Source: Pseudisothecium myosuroides (lineage: Eukaryota > Streptophyta > Bryopsida > Hypnales > Lembophyllaceae). From it: 64,000 nucleotides of DNA. The translations under genes and the position numbers were made by a program. The stretch covers positions 23,374,001 to 23,438,000 of the forward strand of contig OX637295.1 in assembly GCA_951799445.1 (NCBI GenBank), written 5' to 3'. The notes under the pieces were generated by a model, which saw only the letters and a list, made by a program, of their open reading frames with translations, ran no database searches and was not told the origin of the DNA. Below, one piece after another: positions 23,991-35,032 of the stretch; positions within the stretch are counted from its first letter, which is position 1; each line of letters opens with the position of its first letter.

Positions 23991-24555
23991 CCTCCGTCCC
24001 AAAGTGATCTTCCTGTTGGATAAAATGTTCCAAATTAAGGCTAAAAATAACATCTAAAAAACCAATTTTGCGCTATGAGTAGAGTTTGATGCATTCTTAT
24101 TGTCTTATAAACTTTGAGTTTTGGAGCCCTTTTCAAATTGTAGTCTTGAAATTTTGAAAAGTAGAAATTTTTGGGCGTTTTCAAGGAGCACCAGTGGTCA
24201 ATTAATTGTTGAGTTTGAGGTTGATATTTTGTAGGCATTTAGTATATGCCCAAGACCATGTGTGGCCCTTTGTTCCACCTTCCATAGCTTCATCTCCTTC
24301 AATCAAGCAGTATTCAAAGAGATGCAAAAAATAAGAATGAGCAATATTGGTTGACCCCTTTAATCATTTCATGTGTTTTTCAATTGATGATTGCATGGAT
24401 GGAGGGGAAAGTACTACGTGGGGTTCATTTGTTGGTCCCAAATAGCAGTCAAAAATCAAATTTGACCAATTTGCAATGTCACAAAATACAATAAGAAGAT
24501 CATTTTGGGACAAAAAATTAAGGCCAACAGGAAGATCATTTTGGGATAGAAGGAA
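23991..24555. mobile_element. Stowaway-like MITE
   Basis: The left end is CCTCCGTCCCAAAGTGATCT; on the minus strand the right end is TTCCTTCTATCCCAAAATGA. Both continue with ATCTTCCTGTTGG. TA flanks both sides (23989-23990, 24556-24557), as expected for a Tc1/mariner-type MITE. A second internal copy of the GATCATTTTGGGAC block at about 24496-24512 suggests a partial end duplication. The 65-aa minus frame inside is not a gene. Confidence 0.65.
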
Positions 24556-24959
24556 TATTTTTTAGAAGTACATCAATAGAAATGACATGGATTGCAAAAA
24601 AATTGGTAATTTTATCGCTTGAATTGAAATTACTATTAATTTTTGGAGGCAAAAAGTTCGCCGAACTCATGGTCAATGTCTAGACTCTTCCAATTCCAAT
24701 CATTCAATAACTTTTTATCTAATCATTATTTCCTATTTCTTTTTCACAACTTGGAATATGTGTCATGTATTTATTAGTTCCAACCTTGAAAAACGTGCAC
24801 CTATAGGTTGGGAATGGGTCACTGGTCGGGAATGGGGGGTTACTTTAAAAAGTAAAAACTTATAGCATTTTCAAATCCATTAGTGTACTACAGCAACACA
24901 AATTTTCATTATTTTATTGTAGTTCTTTTATAGCAAAAGTCTGGGATGATTCCTGACGT
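24556..24959. other. AT-rich intergenic DNA upstream of the F-box locus
   Basis: Nothing recognised. It precedes a sharp rise in GC content at about 24960. Confidence 0.5.
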
Positions 24960-25467
24960 CAAAATTAGCCTCCCAAGCCATTGGATGACACGAAACGTGC
25001 ACTGGTGACTCGACAAATGGATTCCAGCAGCACCAGCCACCCCACTCAGCGCCGTCGACTCGACCTCCCATCCCAGACGAGAATCGACAACAACACATTC
25101 CTTCAGCGCGTGCCGCGTGGCCTGACAACGCCGTCTTTCGCATTCGCTGCGACTCGTCAGCAGGGAGCCCTCGACGGCGATCGACGGCGATCAAACAATT
25201 TCAAATTCTTCGTCTGCATTTCGTGCCCACAGACGACGAGGAATGGCGGACGACAGCAGACGTCGTCAGTTACAGTGCACTCGAGTGAAACTGCGCCGTC
25301 GAAATGGCTCCTTCCTTTTCTGCGTCTCTTTAGTACTGTAGTGCGGGCCAAGCTATGGCGTTTCTCACACCGGTTCCTTGTTCTTCCAGTTCGATTCGTG
25401 CCGTCGTCGTCGAGGTGCGCATTCCTTTCCTACATTGTGCGCCTGTGTTGTTTCTGTGTACAATTCG

Positions 25468-25476
25468 TTAGGGTTT
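25468..25476 (+). promoter_or_regulatory. Telo-box
   Basis: TTAGGGTTT, the reverse complement of the plant telo-box AAACCCTAA. This element is common near transcription starts of plant housekeeping and translation-related genes. It sits at the GC-rich start of the F-box leader. Confidence 0.5.
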
Positions 25477-25794
25477 GAGCCTTTCAGAGGACTTTGTTGT
25501 AGAGTATGACCTGAGCTTGATGAAAGTGAGTTTTGTGACGAATTTGGAGGTTGTTTTCTCAGTGGAATTTATTTTTCTGCTATGCTGCGTGTGTGTTTTA
25601 CTTTTATGGTCATGTATGCACTTGCGTTTGAGTATCTACTGTTTAGTCGCGGAGCGCGTGCGGCAGGGGGTAGTAGATGATAGTGTAAATTGGCTGGGGT
25701 AGGTTCTTTAGGGAAGTAACGAATTTTTCGGTCAAAGAGAGCTCTGTTAGGTAGAGCTGGTTTTGGAAGTAGGACAAAGCTGTTTCATGTCATT

Positions 25795-25983
25795 AACCGA
25801 CCTCCCTTGCAATGTAGGGTTTCCAGTGCTGCTGATTTAACACTTCCCATTTTCCTTGGTGCTTGCATTGCACGATATTTATGAACTTCGTGAATTTTAG
25901 TCATGTAGAACTAATCAAAAGAACGCAAGGAAGGAAAGCGGCTTCGTGTTATAACCGACCTCCCTTGCAATGTAGGGTTTCCA
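25795..25983. repeat. Pair of identical 31-bp direct repeats in the F-box leader
   Basis: An identical 31-bp segment occurs at 25795-25825 and 25953-25983, 158 bp apart start to start. Its core is GACCTCCCTTGCAATG and it ends in TAGGGTTTCCA. The sequences between and around the repeats are much less alike, so this is not a simple tandem array. Function unknown; possibilities are a dual regulatory site or a conserved RNA element. Confidence 0.7.
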
Positions 25984-27107
25984 ACGTTTGCTGTTTTTAT
26001 CCTCCTCGATGCTTTTTTTGGTAGATTTTGATTACGCACTTTCTCAATTGTATTCGTAGTTCTAAATCAAAACAAAAGAATGAATATGGTTGACGAATTT
26101 GCGGTAGTGTAGAAGTGGACAATGTGGAGCAGCTCGGAGTTGGATATTATTTCCGTGGCTGAGATCGGTGAGGATTAGGCTTTCTTTTTTTAAACCGTCC
26201 TTGATGAACAGTGTATCAAAATTCGGTGAAAGTTGAGGTTGCGTAACATTTTTTTGAACTGTGCAATATAATTAGATTACGGAGCAGGACGTGTGGTTGG
26301 TATGGATCTCTCCTTGGAGTTGTCAGTTACCAAGTATAATTTAGTGAACAGACGTTGGAGCTGTGTTGCAACCCCAGAAGTTGACGGTTGCGTAAGCCTT
26401 CCAGCTTCAGGGAGGGACGGATTGAGAGCAATACAAGCAGGAAGATTATCCAAACAGGAGTCGTGCCTTTAGGCTTTTGTAGAATGGAGAGCAGAAACTA
26501 TTGGAAGTGAGTGCTTCGCGAGGGTATTGGTGAAGGGACGTCGACTGTTATATTCGCACATAAGTTTTTCTCGTGTGACAAGGCATATTTGTTGTAAATA
26601 TTAGAATTATGCTTGTTGCGACTTCCTTATTGTTTGCACTCTGCAAGGAGCTTTTAATTTACTGTGGATGTCTTCTTCGCCTTGCAGAATACGGAGACGT
26701 GAAAAAGTACAGTGGAAGCATCACGTAGGAATGATTTTGTTTTGGGAAGAAGGCTGAGATGGACATTTTTCTTCATTTTGTGAGATATTGCTCCTAAATG
26801 CCAGCGCAATGATAGTTGTAGTGGCGTCTTGCGAATTTTGGTCAGTACGTATGAACTTCGAAAATTGTCACCTCTAATCTTTCGCGTAGAAATTGTCGAA
26901 GGAGACCCACTGTCTCAATTTGGATCAGCATTTAGGACTACTGGTGATAGAAATATTTCATTTAAGACGTATGGATTAATGCTCATGTGATTTTAGACAT
27001 TTGGTATGTCTGATCGCACAGAATAGCACAAGCAGGATAGTTTGTAAGCTTATAGGTTCATGTAAAGTGCGTTGATAGTGTAAAACTGTAGTTTGACTAA
27101 CGAAGCT

Positions 27108-28334
27108 ATGGGGATGAGAAAGTTATCGAAGAACACGAGAAAGAAGGCAAGAACAGTGGAATCCAAGGGCAAAGATGAATCCCACTGTGCCGAAGCATCC
27201 ACCAGGAACGACTCGTGCAAATTTGCTAGCATGAATCCTGAGGTGTGGGGTACGTTGCCTGAAGATCTTACGAATAGGGTTTTAGCGTGGCTGCCTATTC
27301 CGTTACTCTTTCAAGCGCGTTCAGTCTGCAAGCGGTGGAGCTCCACCATCGTTTCTTCAGCTTTCTTGAATATGCATGCTGAGATTTTCGGCATGCACTC
27401 TCCTTTCCTACTGTTTCCATTCGTTGGGGATTCACTAATGTACGCAGCGTTCGATCCCTCTGATAAGGAATGGCAACCCATGCCGCCAATGTCCTTCCTT
27501 CCTTCCGAGATCAAGTTCGTCGAAGGTGTTGCTGGTGGGCTGGTGTTTTTCAGCGTTGAAATGCCTTTCCAGCCTGTGAATTTCTACGTCTGCAACCCGC
27601 TTACTAGGAACTGGCGACAACTGCCAGAGATGTCTCACAGGCGCACGCCAATATTCCGACACATGGTGGTGGATGAAGCAGCAAAGACATACAAGATTGT
27701 TGTTGCAGGAAATGCTGATGTCTATTCGAACCGGAATGGGTACCATAGGTACTTGAACACGGAAGTGTATGATTCTGTTACAGGTCAGTGGACGGAGACT
27801 AGTAGCATCCCCTCCAGGTTTGATCCAGGTTGGAGCTCAGCTGACTGTAATGGCATTCTGTACTGCATGGTGAACGAGGCTGATGCTGTGAATCACAATT
27901 TGGGAGTAATCACCTACAATTTGGAGGATGGCCAGTGGAGCGATCATTTTCAACAGCTGCCAGAGGGTTTTTCACTTGCTCAAGTAGTGGAGTGTGGCGG
28001 ACAGGTTCTGATGGTGGCTGAGCGCTACTCCAATGGCAGCGTGAAGAATATCCATCTCCTGCGGCTTGAGCTCGACACTAAGGAGTGGACGGAAATAGCT
28101 AAGCTCCCGAGAAAAATCCTACTGGAATTTAGGAGGCTGTGCGAAGAGGAGAGCTACAACTGTACTGCCCAGAAGACGAAGATTTACTTGACAAGCTTCA
28201 AAAGCATGGACGTATTGGTGTATGACGTGTTGGAGCGGTCGTGGGAGTGGCTGCCGAAGTGTCCCTGTTCCGAGAAAGGTGACATCAGGGCTGTGGGTTT
28301 CTCTTATTCCCCTTCCTTGAGTGCAGTAGTATGA
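27108..28334 (+). CDS. F-box/kelch-type protein
   Basis: Predicted substrate-recruiting subunit of an SCF ubiquitin ligase. The single exon encodes 408 aa. The F-box is near residues 42-88 (MNPEVWGTLPEDLTNRVLAW, then LPIPLLFQARSVCKRWSSTI), which would bind SKP1/ASK. The rest fits a kelch/FBA-type beta-propeller with recurrent aromatic strands (NPLTRNWRQLP, VYDSVTGQWTE, LDTKEWTEIAKLP, DVLERSWEWLPKCP). It resembles plant F-box proteins of the single-copy type around Arabidopsis At5g15710 and At1g27340 by layout; the exact orthologue is not determined. I chose the ATG at 27108; the frame is open a few codons further upstream but without an ATG. The N-terminus is basic (RKLSKNTRKKAR), possibly a nuclear signal. 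It is convergent with the choline-transporter-like gene. Confidence 0.9.
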   Translation: MGMRKLSKNTRKKARTVESKGKDESHCAEASTRNDSCKFASMNPEVWGTLPEDLTNRVLAWLPIPLLFQARSVCKRWSSTIVSSAFLNMHAEIFGMHSPFLLFPFVGDSLMYAAFDPSDKEWQPMPPMSFLPSEIKFVEGVAGGLVFFSVEMPFQPVNFYVCNPLTRNWRQLPEMSHRRTPIFRHMVVDEAAKTYKIVVAGNADVYSNRNGYHRYLNTEVYDSVTGQWTETSSIPSRFDPGWSSADCNGILYCMVNEADAVNHNLGVITYNLEDGQWSDHFQQLPEGFSLAQVVECGGQVLMVAERYSNGSVKNIHLLRLELDTKEWTEIAKLPRKILLEFRRLCEEESYNCTAQKTKIYLTSFKSMDVLVYDVLERSWEWLPKCPCSEKGDIRAVGFSYSPSLSAVV

Positions 28335-29288
28335 CTTCGCTTCTGTTCATTAGTACAATTGTGTACATAATTTGTAATTAGTTGTAGAGCTTTACAACTT
28401 TGCTAGAAGAACGCAACTGCAGACATCTGCCGCCGCATGTAGTTCTGCGGTCCTTCACTTTTTTGTAGCTTCTGCGCTCTCAGCAGTTTTTCAAATCTGT
28501 AGGCAATTTCATGTGTCACAGCAGTAATTTTTGTTGCTGCAAGTCCTCCCAGGGAATTTTTTATATAATTCCGCTGGGAAGCCAGAAATGAAGCCACTTC
28601 CCACAGGGAACATTTTCTTCCAATTATGAGAGATCGGTAACAGTACATGTGCAGTGTCGCAACTGGAGACTCTTTTGGGGGATATTTGATTTGTTCCTGC
28701 ACTCAGTTTCTGGAGTTCTTGTTCCTTGCGTACTGGTTGTGAGCAACGGCAGTCACTACAGTAATGGAATCAGTTAACATTGTTTCTACTGGACAAGGCA
28801 GTTGGAATGAACAAACCATGAGTACGCAACAGCCGGTAAGAGTAGATAGAAAAGGTACTCGTTGCTACTTGTTCAAATTTGTCTTTAATTGGATTTAATA
28901 GTCAGCCTCCTTCTCCCCACGAGTCTTCAGAGACTGCAGCTTCGCACGAAATCCATTCCAACTCTTGACTCACTAAAGATTTTACAATAGCCTACAAATG
29001 AGTCCCACTGAATCCTATTCCATTAACTTGGTTCCGGCCCAGCCTCTTCTTCCCAGCCCTTTAATTCCACTGTTGTAACACTATCAAAACCCTAACAGAA
29101 GTTTGCAAGCAGTTTGCTCCCACAAACTTTTTCAATATGCTACACCCCAGCCATGACTTTGTTTGCTACCATGGCCTTCTCTCTTTTCGTTACAGTACAA
29201 AACTAGAGGGACTTGTGGGGCGGAGTGTTTCCAAATGCAGAGGCCAAGCTCGGAGGTTCTCAAATGGTTGGATACACACCTTGGATCC
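28335..29288. other. Shared 3' region between two convergent genes
   Basis: Intermediate base composition, consistent with 3' untranslated regions of the F-box gene (+) and the choline-transporter-like gene (-). No separate gene is supported; the frame at 28403-28702 (-) is domainless. Confidence 0.5.
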
Positions 29289-30968
29289 CTAGGGTTCACA
29301 GCTCCTCACAGCAAGCATGGTCTCATCCCCAGACGACGCCGGAGGAAGCAACATGTACACATCATGAACCTCCACCTTGGAAACGACGCCCACGTCTTTG
29401 TCCATGCTGTAACAAATATACACCGTGTCGATCACAGCCGCCATGAATTGGTAAAGCTGCCCCAAGCCCAGAAGCGCCACCAGGAAGCACGCGTTCGCCG
29501 TCACCAAGGGCTCGTCTCCTCCCAAATAGTGCGTCACTGCGAGCACCACTCCGAAATGCACCATAGCAAAGGTGAGCGCCATCCCCGTGAGAAGATTCTG
29601 AACCAACACCTCCACAATGAGCGTCGACAGCCAGTTGCGTTGCAAAAGATCCGAGGTCGCCCGCGCCGCGGTGCAGAACCCGTCTCCCGAAATGGCCGCG
29701 AAGTTCGTCGTGAACCGCGTGAAAAACTCGAAGAGCTGGAAGAGCCATCCAAAGCAGGCGCGAAGTAAAACGGCCACTACCCCAGGCCCGATCTTCACAA
29801 TAGCACTTCGGTCCATCAACGATTTCAACACCATGGAGATCGTGAGCATCAAGCTGGAAAGGCAAGCAGTTCCGAACGAGGGACCAAACGCGTTCCGGAG
29901 TGCGCGCTTGGTGGTTCCTTCAGTTGAAGATCCTGACGGCGCAAAGTACCATTGCGAAACCGTGCCGCTCACCACGAGGATTTGCAATTGGCCTGCAACC
30001 AGCACCACCCACAGCATCGCCACACTCGACAGAACGAGATACGGCGTCACCCAATTCGATCGTTGGAAATCGCAGCATGGCGCGCCCGTCGTGAGACTAC
30101 ACTCGTTCGCCGCATCCCTTATCGCGTCGAAATTCGGTGCCACTCTGCCGTTGAAGAGCGCGTACCACATGAAGACCCCAATCGGGACATTGATCACCAC
30201 AGTCGCGAATCCCAACACGGGATTCAACAGCAAGAGGGACAAATTTTGCTTGAGCGACTCCAACGAGGTTTTCAGGATCTGCACAGTAAGCTCCAGCCGG
30301 CTTCGGTTCTTGCACACCACAAGGAATTGCAGGAACGTCACAACCGCCGCAAAACCAAGAAACGCGGCTGTGTATTGCGCACTTGTGGACATAGTTGCGC
30401 ATGTTTGGGAAGTGAGACAGACGCTGGAGGCCACGAGGAAGAACGAGACGGGGATAATGCACATGAGGGCGAGGATGACGAAGAGCGCTTCCCGAGTGTA
30501 GCGATGCAGGAGGTAGAGTAGGCTTAACCCCACGGGAAGGATGAGCGCCGCGGTGATGGCAGCTGGGAAAAGAATGCTCCCCAAGTCCAAATGGCGCCCG
30601 TGGTGGCTTGTTTCGTAGGTTTTGCGTCCGGAGATGAGCGCATAGTGAGTCGGGGTGGTGCCCACATAAGCATGCTGGATGCGCTCGCACTCATTGGACT
30701 CCGGATTGTAGCGCTTAAACCGCAGCTTGGATTCCGGATGGAAATCAGCGTTTCGGATTGCGAAGAAGCCGATGGCGTAGCTCGACAACACCGTCGCGAC
30801 GAAGAGAACGGCAAAGAGCGTGTCGCGCTGGGGCCGCGGAGCGGACGTGAACGTGAACCTCGCAATAGGAATGTGCGTCTCGCGTTTTTCTTCTTTCGCG
30901 ACTATAAAGGGCTCGCGGTCGCGCTCGTCTTCGCCTTCTTGCTCGGGAATTGGATGCTCCGCTCCCAT
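29289..30968 (-). CDS. Choline-transporter-like (CTL/PNS1 family) membrane protein
   Basis: A multi-pass membrane protein of the choline-transporter-like family (SLC44/PNS1; Pfam PF04515). Members are implicated in choline or lipid transport and membrane trafficking. It is 559 aa from the ATG at 30968, matching the ~500-570 aa of the shorter plant members. It has an acidic N-terminal tail (EQEGEDERDREPF), a first membrane segment at about residues 51-72, and about ten hydrophobic segments in all. The C-terminal half carries family-like sequence: AISGDGFCTAARATSDLLQR and DTVYICYSMDKDVG. An upstream in-frame ATG at 31073 would add 35 residues; I prefer 30968 because the extra residues do not look like the family N-terminus. 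No introns are needed. Frames on the plus strand across this gene are shadows. Confidence 0.88.
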   Translation of the reverse strand: MGAEHPIPEQEGEDERDREPFIVAKEEKRETHIPIARFTFTSAPRPQRDTLFAVLFVATVLSSYAIGFFAIRNADFHPESKLRFKRYNPESNECERIQHAYVGTTPTHYALISGRKTYETSHHGRHLDLGSILFPAAITAALILPVGLSLLYLLHRYTREALFVILALMCIIPVSFFLVASSVCLTSQTCATMSTSAQYTAAFLGFAAVVTFLQFLVVCKNRSRLELTVQILKTSLESLKQNLSLLLLNPVLGFATVVINVPIGVFMWYALFNGRVAPNFDAIRDAANECSLTTGAPCCDFQRSNWVTPYLVLSSVAMLWVVLVAGQLQILVVSGTVSQWYFAPSGSSTEGTTKRALRNAFGPSFGTACLSSLMLTISMVLKSLMDRSAIVKIGPGVVAVLLRACFGWLFQLFEFFTRFTTNFAAISGDGFCTAARATSDLLQRNWLSTLIVEVLVQNLLTGMALTFAMVHFGVVLAVTHYLGGDEPLVTANACFLVALLGLGQLYQFMAAVIDTVYICYSMDKDVGVVSKVEVHDVYMLLPPASSGDETMLAVRSCEP

Positions 30969-32737
30969 TCTCGCTCCCCTCTTGCTTTCGGAAGCTGTCT
31001 GTAGCTGCTCCCCACACCAAAAACCACGCTCAGCATTGCTCCATAGCCACTCTCGCATTCGAACCCAAGCCATAACCCATTGCGGCAATCTCGCAATCTC
31101 AAAAGCATGCGATTGAATTCCCCAAACGAATTCGACACAAACACGCTATTTCAAGAAACTCCCCCACCCCAACCCTACCACTCCAAACACAGAACGATGT
31201 CTCCAAACGGCGAAATTCCCGAACACCAAATCCACGATCACGAACGACATTCAACAACCTAAACCGAAAACAAAGTCGGTACGTCCTTCATTTCCCAGCT
31301 TCCCTCACATTACCATCAATTCTTCAACCTGCTTAACAATCTCATACAAACAAGCGCTCTCACCATTCCCAAACTTCACAGAAACCACAGGAGCATTACC
31401 CTCAAAATTGCGCAAAATGCTAAACAATGAGCTTCATACCTGCTGTGTCCCGCGTATTCCGAGTAGAGAATCCAAAGCTGGGTTGTACACTCGGGGCTTC
31501 GTAGATTCCAATTCCAATGCGATGGGCGGAGGCTTTTGCTACTAATCTGCGCCTGAATGCGTGATTATCTTAACTTAGCAGCTCCGAACATATCGAAGAT
31601 TGGTGGCGGTGGTAAGTTAATAATGCAGTACAAGCATGGATTGGCGTGCACTGATTGAGGTCGGAGTTGTCAGAGAAACGACGAAAGTATGTGATCGATT
31701 GGGGGGTTCTTTTGCGGACTGACTGGATTGTATTGGATCGATGATTCTAATCTGGACGGTCCAGGGCGCCACTGGAGCGGAGAAAGGCGCTTGGGAAGCA
31801 GGTTTGGCGGTTGACCCTTTTTTAGTGCATCTCGGTTTCTTTTTTCGGCTTGTCTTGTCTTTTTATTCCTGGAGTTGAATCTAAGGTACCCAACCATTAC
31901 ATAGTTTACATTATTCAGCAACTGGAGTTCAGTTTGGGTGGCATCAGAGCGGACTTCCATGTCCAAAAAAATCGGTCAAACTTTGCAGAAAAGACTAAAG
32001 ACTAATGAAATTCTGGAATTTTACATGGAAGTGTGCAAATTTTGCAAGAGGAGAATTGGGTCCCGGGTGGATCACTTAGTGCGTTTTAGAAACCACGTGC
32101 GGCCTAATATAGATAGGATTTTATTCTGTTCATATAAATTTTATAAAAAATTTACAAATAAATTAGGAAACTTTAAAAGTGACAAACCCATTATAAATAA
32201 GATAGGTAGCCTACTAATCTGGGTCATTAATTTTTCTTACATGTAATTTAGGGGCTTCAAATTAGGATCCTATGTACTCTATTTACTATAACTTGTTGGA
32301 CAGTTGGGTGCACTGGTTGGGCTGACCCAAGGACAGACCTGTAGTTTCATGCCTTGTTAAAGTATGTTTTCTGCATTATTTTTTTGGGCATTTGCGGGGG
32401 CGTTTGTTGTTTCATGCTTATTCTCATGAAGCGGAAACTGATTTTCAGTTCCAAGCAGAATCTGAAATTGGGGAGCTGAACGTTCTTGAAATGGAATTCA
32501 TAAAATTCTTTTGAAAGCCAGATTTCATTCACATCTAACTTAAGTTGTTTCACATGTTTTGGAGCTTTGTGGAATTAGTTATGAATTGTTGAAATTGTAA
32601 TGGCATTGGTAACTTCTTTGTATGTTTGAAGTTTGAATATAATCTCCTTTTTTTCTTATACATATGATTATGGTGAACTTTGATCACATAATTCTTTTCT
32701 AAATCTTCACTAAATTGTCTTAATCCAAAAGAATAAA
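30969..32737. other. Upstream region of the CTL gene and intergenic DNA
   Basis: 30969-31300 probably holds the 5' leader and promoter of the CTL gene (minus strand). The 31.4-32.0 kb stretch has intermediate composition but no recognisable gene on either strand. From 32.1 kb it becomes AT-rich. Confidence 0.45.
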
Positions 32738-33275
32738 GTGTGAAAAAGAATTTAAACTTTCACACCAACCCAAGTGTTTAACCAAAATAAGTAGGGTGTG
32801 AAAAAAAATCTAATCCAAAGAGTCCCACCAAAAAAAATAGTGTGTGAAAAAGAATTTAAACTTTCACACCAACCTAAGTGTCTAACAAAAAAAAATAGGG
32901 TGTGAAAAAGAATTTAAACTTTCACACCAACCTAAGTGTCTAACAAAAAAAAATAGGATGTGAAAAAGATTCTAAACCAAAGAATTCCACCAAAAAAAAT
33001 AGTGTGTGAAAAAGAATTCAAACTTTCACACCAACCCAAGTGTCTAACCCCAAAAAATAGGATGTGAAAAAAATTCGTATCCAAAGAGTCCCACCCCAAA
33101 AAATAGGGTGTGAAAAAGAATTTAAACTTCCACACCAACCCAAGTGTCTAACAAAAAAAATAGGATGTGAAAAAATCTAATCCAAAGAGTCCCACCAAAA
33201 AAAATAGGGTGTAAAAAAGAATTCAAACTTTCACACCAACCTAAGTGTCTAACAAAAACAATAGGATGTGAAAAA
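32738..33275. repeat. Minisatellite of two alternating units (58 bp and 46 bp)
   Basis: Every unit starts with a GTGTGAAAAAG-like motif (some units read ATGTGAAAAA). Unit A (57-58 bp) continues AATTTAAACTTTCACACCAA and ends AAGTGTCTAAC plus an A-run. Unit B (44-46 bp) continues CTAATCCAAAGAGTCCCACC plus an A-run. Unit starts at 32738, 32796, 32842, 32900, 32958, 33004, 33062, 33108, 33165 and 33209 give the order A-B-A-A-B-A-B-A-B-A. The A unit has internal dyad symmetry (GTGTGAAA and TTTCACAC). Confidence 0.85.
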
Positions 33276-34878
33276 AAAAAAAAAAAAATCCCCATGCATG
33301 TATTCATTGTACTTTTCTCTCGACTTTCTTCCTGCATCTTTTTAATGGGTAATTTTCCATAAAAAGGGACAACTTTTGTATAGTCTGTAATTCTTTGGAA
33401 AAGACATATTGTTTTTTATTTTTATTTTTTTTAAGCTTTTTTGCTACGCTCTCCACGCATATTCGCCCTATAGCACTATCTGAATCTTTAAATGATTATA
33501 AAGTTTTCTTAAAAAACAAAAAACAAAAAAACAATACTTTGGCTTCCACTTTGCTTTTCAATTCACTTTTTCAATTTATAAAGAAAATAGCCTAGAAAAA
33601 ATTGCAATCACATGATTAGTATAAGTAATGATAGAGTGACTTAAAATAGGCCATTTTGTCAAATTAAGTAATTATAGGGTCCCTTTTATTTTTGCTTGGG
33701 AGGTAAATAGCCCCCTCTAAAATACCCCCTCGCTGCACGGGGGGTATAAAATATACATAGAGTGATCCACCCAAGAATTGGGTTCAGTCGTTGGCAAGCA
33801 AGATTTTAGGGAGAGATTTCTAATTTCTAGAATACTAATTTTTAATAAGGGATTTGAAATTTTGGGTTGCCTTTAGTTTGACAACGAGACAAAAGTTTTC
33901 TCCCTTTTCTCATAGAAGTAAACGTGTCATGGAACTTGGCGAAAGAAATTCTGACTTTAAAAAAATGAGAAATTGATTCTAAAACATGCTTCATGGTAGT
34001 TTACTCACTCAGAGCCAAGGATTCATCATACCTACTAAGTTCCTTAGTAAAGCGGTGAAAATAAAATAAAACACCCCTAGTCAAGGCCATTCTACCATAT
34101 GAGGGGTCTACCTTCAGGTCAAAGATAGAGCATGAGCTTGAGGCTAAAGGGCAATGCCTTCACACAGAAAGGCACCCACAATATTTCACCGTAGATAAAA
34201 ATGTGGTCCAATTCTCCAAACATCTTCTCTTTAATTTCTTTTTAGTTGAATGAACTTGCTAACATTTTATTTTCTTCTTCATGATAAACTGGCCTCCTTC
34301 TAAGGCCAAATTTTTCACCAACTTTCATTGGATGTGTCCTTTGGACACAAATTATGGCATCAACTCTCTTATTCTCAATTTGAATTTCCAAATCCTATCT
34401 ATAACAACATCTACAACTACACAATGCACAGAGGGCTTGGTTGGAGTGGATAGAACCTCATTGTTCTTGTTTTTATTTGTTTTGGAGGGGAACATTCTAG
34501 ATAAACATACAAGATTTTGGATGAATAAATGATATTTCATCTAAAACTAGTGTGCCCTATGCCGTTGCCACAATCAAAATAAAAGTAAAAGTTTTTAATT
34601 TTTTTTTATCCATAAAAACTTTGAAATTCAATAACTTTTGCACCATAGGTCCAAACACCACAAAGCAAAGCCCGTGCACCCCTCCTCACCAAGGGCTTTC
34701 TGATGATACCAAGCACGCCACCGGGACTTACGGTCCGGGAGATCTCAACGTAACAAACAAACATCATGTCTTAAGGTATGAATTCTACATATTCCTCCTC
34801 AAATCATGAATGCAAGTAGCCACTGAAGCTTGCAACTTGCATCCCTTGCATGGCCTTAAAATTGTGAAATCAAAATCA
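33276..34878. other. AT-rich intergenic DNA
   Basis: No gene recognised. A GC-richer patch at about 34650-34760 and a C-rich stretch at about 33700-33745 are unexplained. Confidence 0.5.
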
Positions 34879-35032
34879 CCAATCTTCCGAATGACGTGGT
34901 TGCGGGTTCAATACCTGGCAGCGACAAGTTGTGTTTATCTGGCGTGAAATCAGCCTCTCTACCTAACGGAAACCCCTTGCAGTGTGTTGTTCAACTCACT
35001 TTTGTCAAAAAAAAAAAAAAAAAAAAAAAAAA
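34879..35032 (+). mobile_element. SINE-like retroposon with poly-A tail
   Basis: GGTTCAATACC at 34905-34915, within GTGGTTGCGGGTTC, matches a tRNA-type RNA polymerase III B box. About 90 bp further on, the segment ends in 26 consecutive A residues (35007-35032). This is the layout of a tRNA-derived SINE. No convincing A box was found upstream, so it may be truncated at the 5' end, and no target duplication was confirmed. Confidence 0.4.

Larger units (their letters stand above)
24960..27107 (+). promoter_or_regulatory. Promoter and long 5' leader region of the F-box gene
   Basis: At 24960 the sequence turns GC- and CpG-rich and stays so to about 25480, the profile of a promoter or first exon. 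A telo-box lies at 25468-25476. From 25480 to 27107 composition is intermediate and reading frames are short. It contains a typical splice acceptor context (pyrimidines then TTGCAG, about 26683-26688), which suggests an intron-bearing 5' leader. The 165-aa frame at 24981-25478 is Arg/Ser-rich and domainless, so I treat it as non-coding. The transcript start is inferred, not seen. Confidence 0.45.

Noticed and set aside
24981..25478. 165-aa plus-strand frame in the GC-rich block before the F-box gene
   Set aside because: Ser/Arg-rich composition without any domain, overlapping frames on the other strand, and position fit a CpG-rich promoter or leader, not a protein gene.
29617..30521. Long plus-strand frames (294 and 189 aa) opposite the CTL gene
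   Set aside because: They are antisense shadows of a well-conserved membrane protein in GC-rich DNA and show no domain.
32738..33275. Regular repeats considered as a CRISPR array
   Set aside because: The units are contiguous and similar throughout, with no unique spacers, and the DNA is eukaryotic nuclear type; it is a minisatellite.
34905..34915. Possible tRNA gene at the B-box match
   Set aside because: No acceptor stem, anticodon arm or A box could be folded around it; the poly-A tail points to a SINE.
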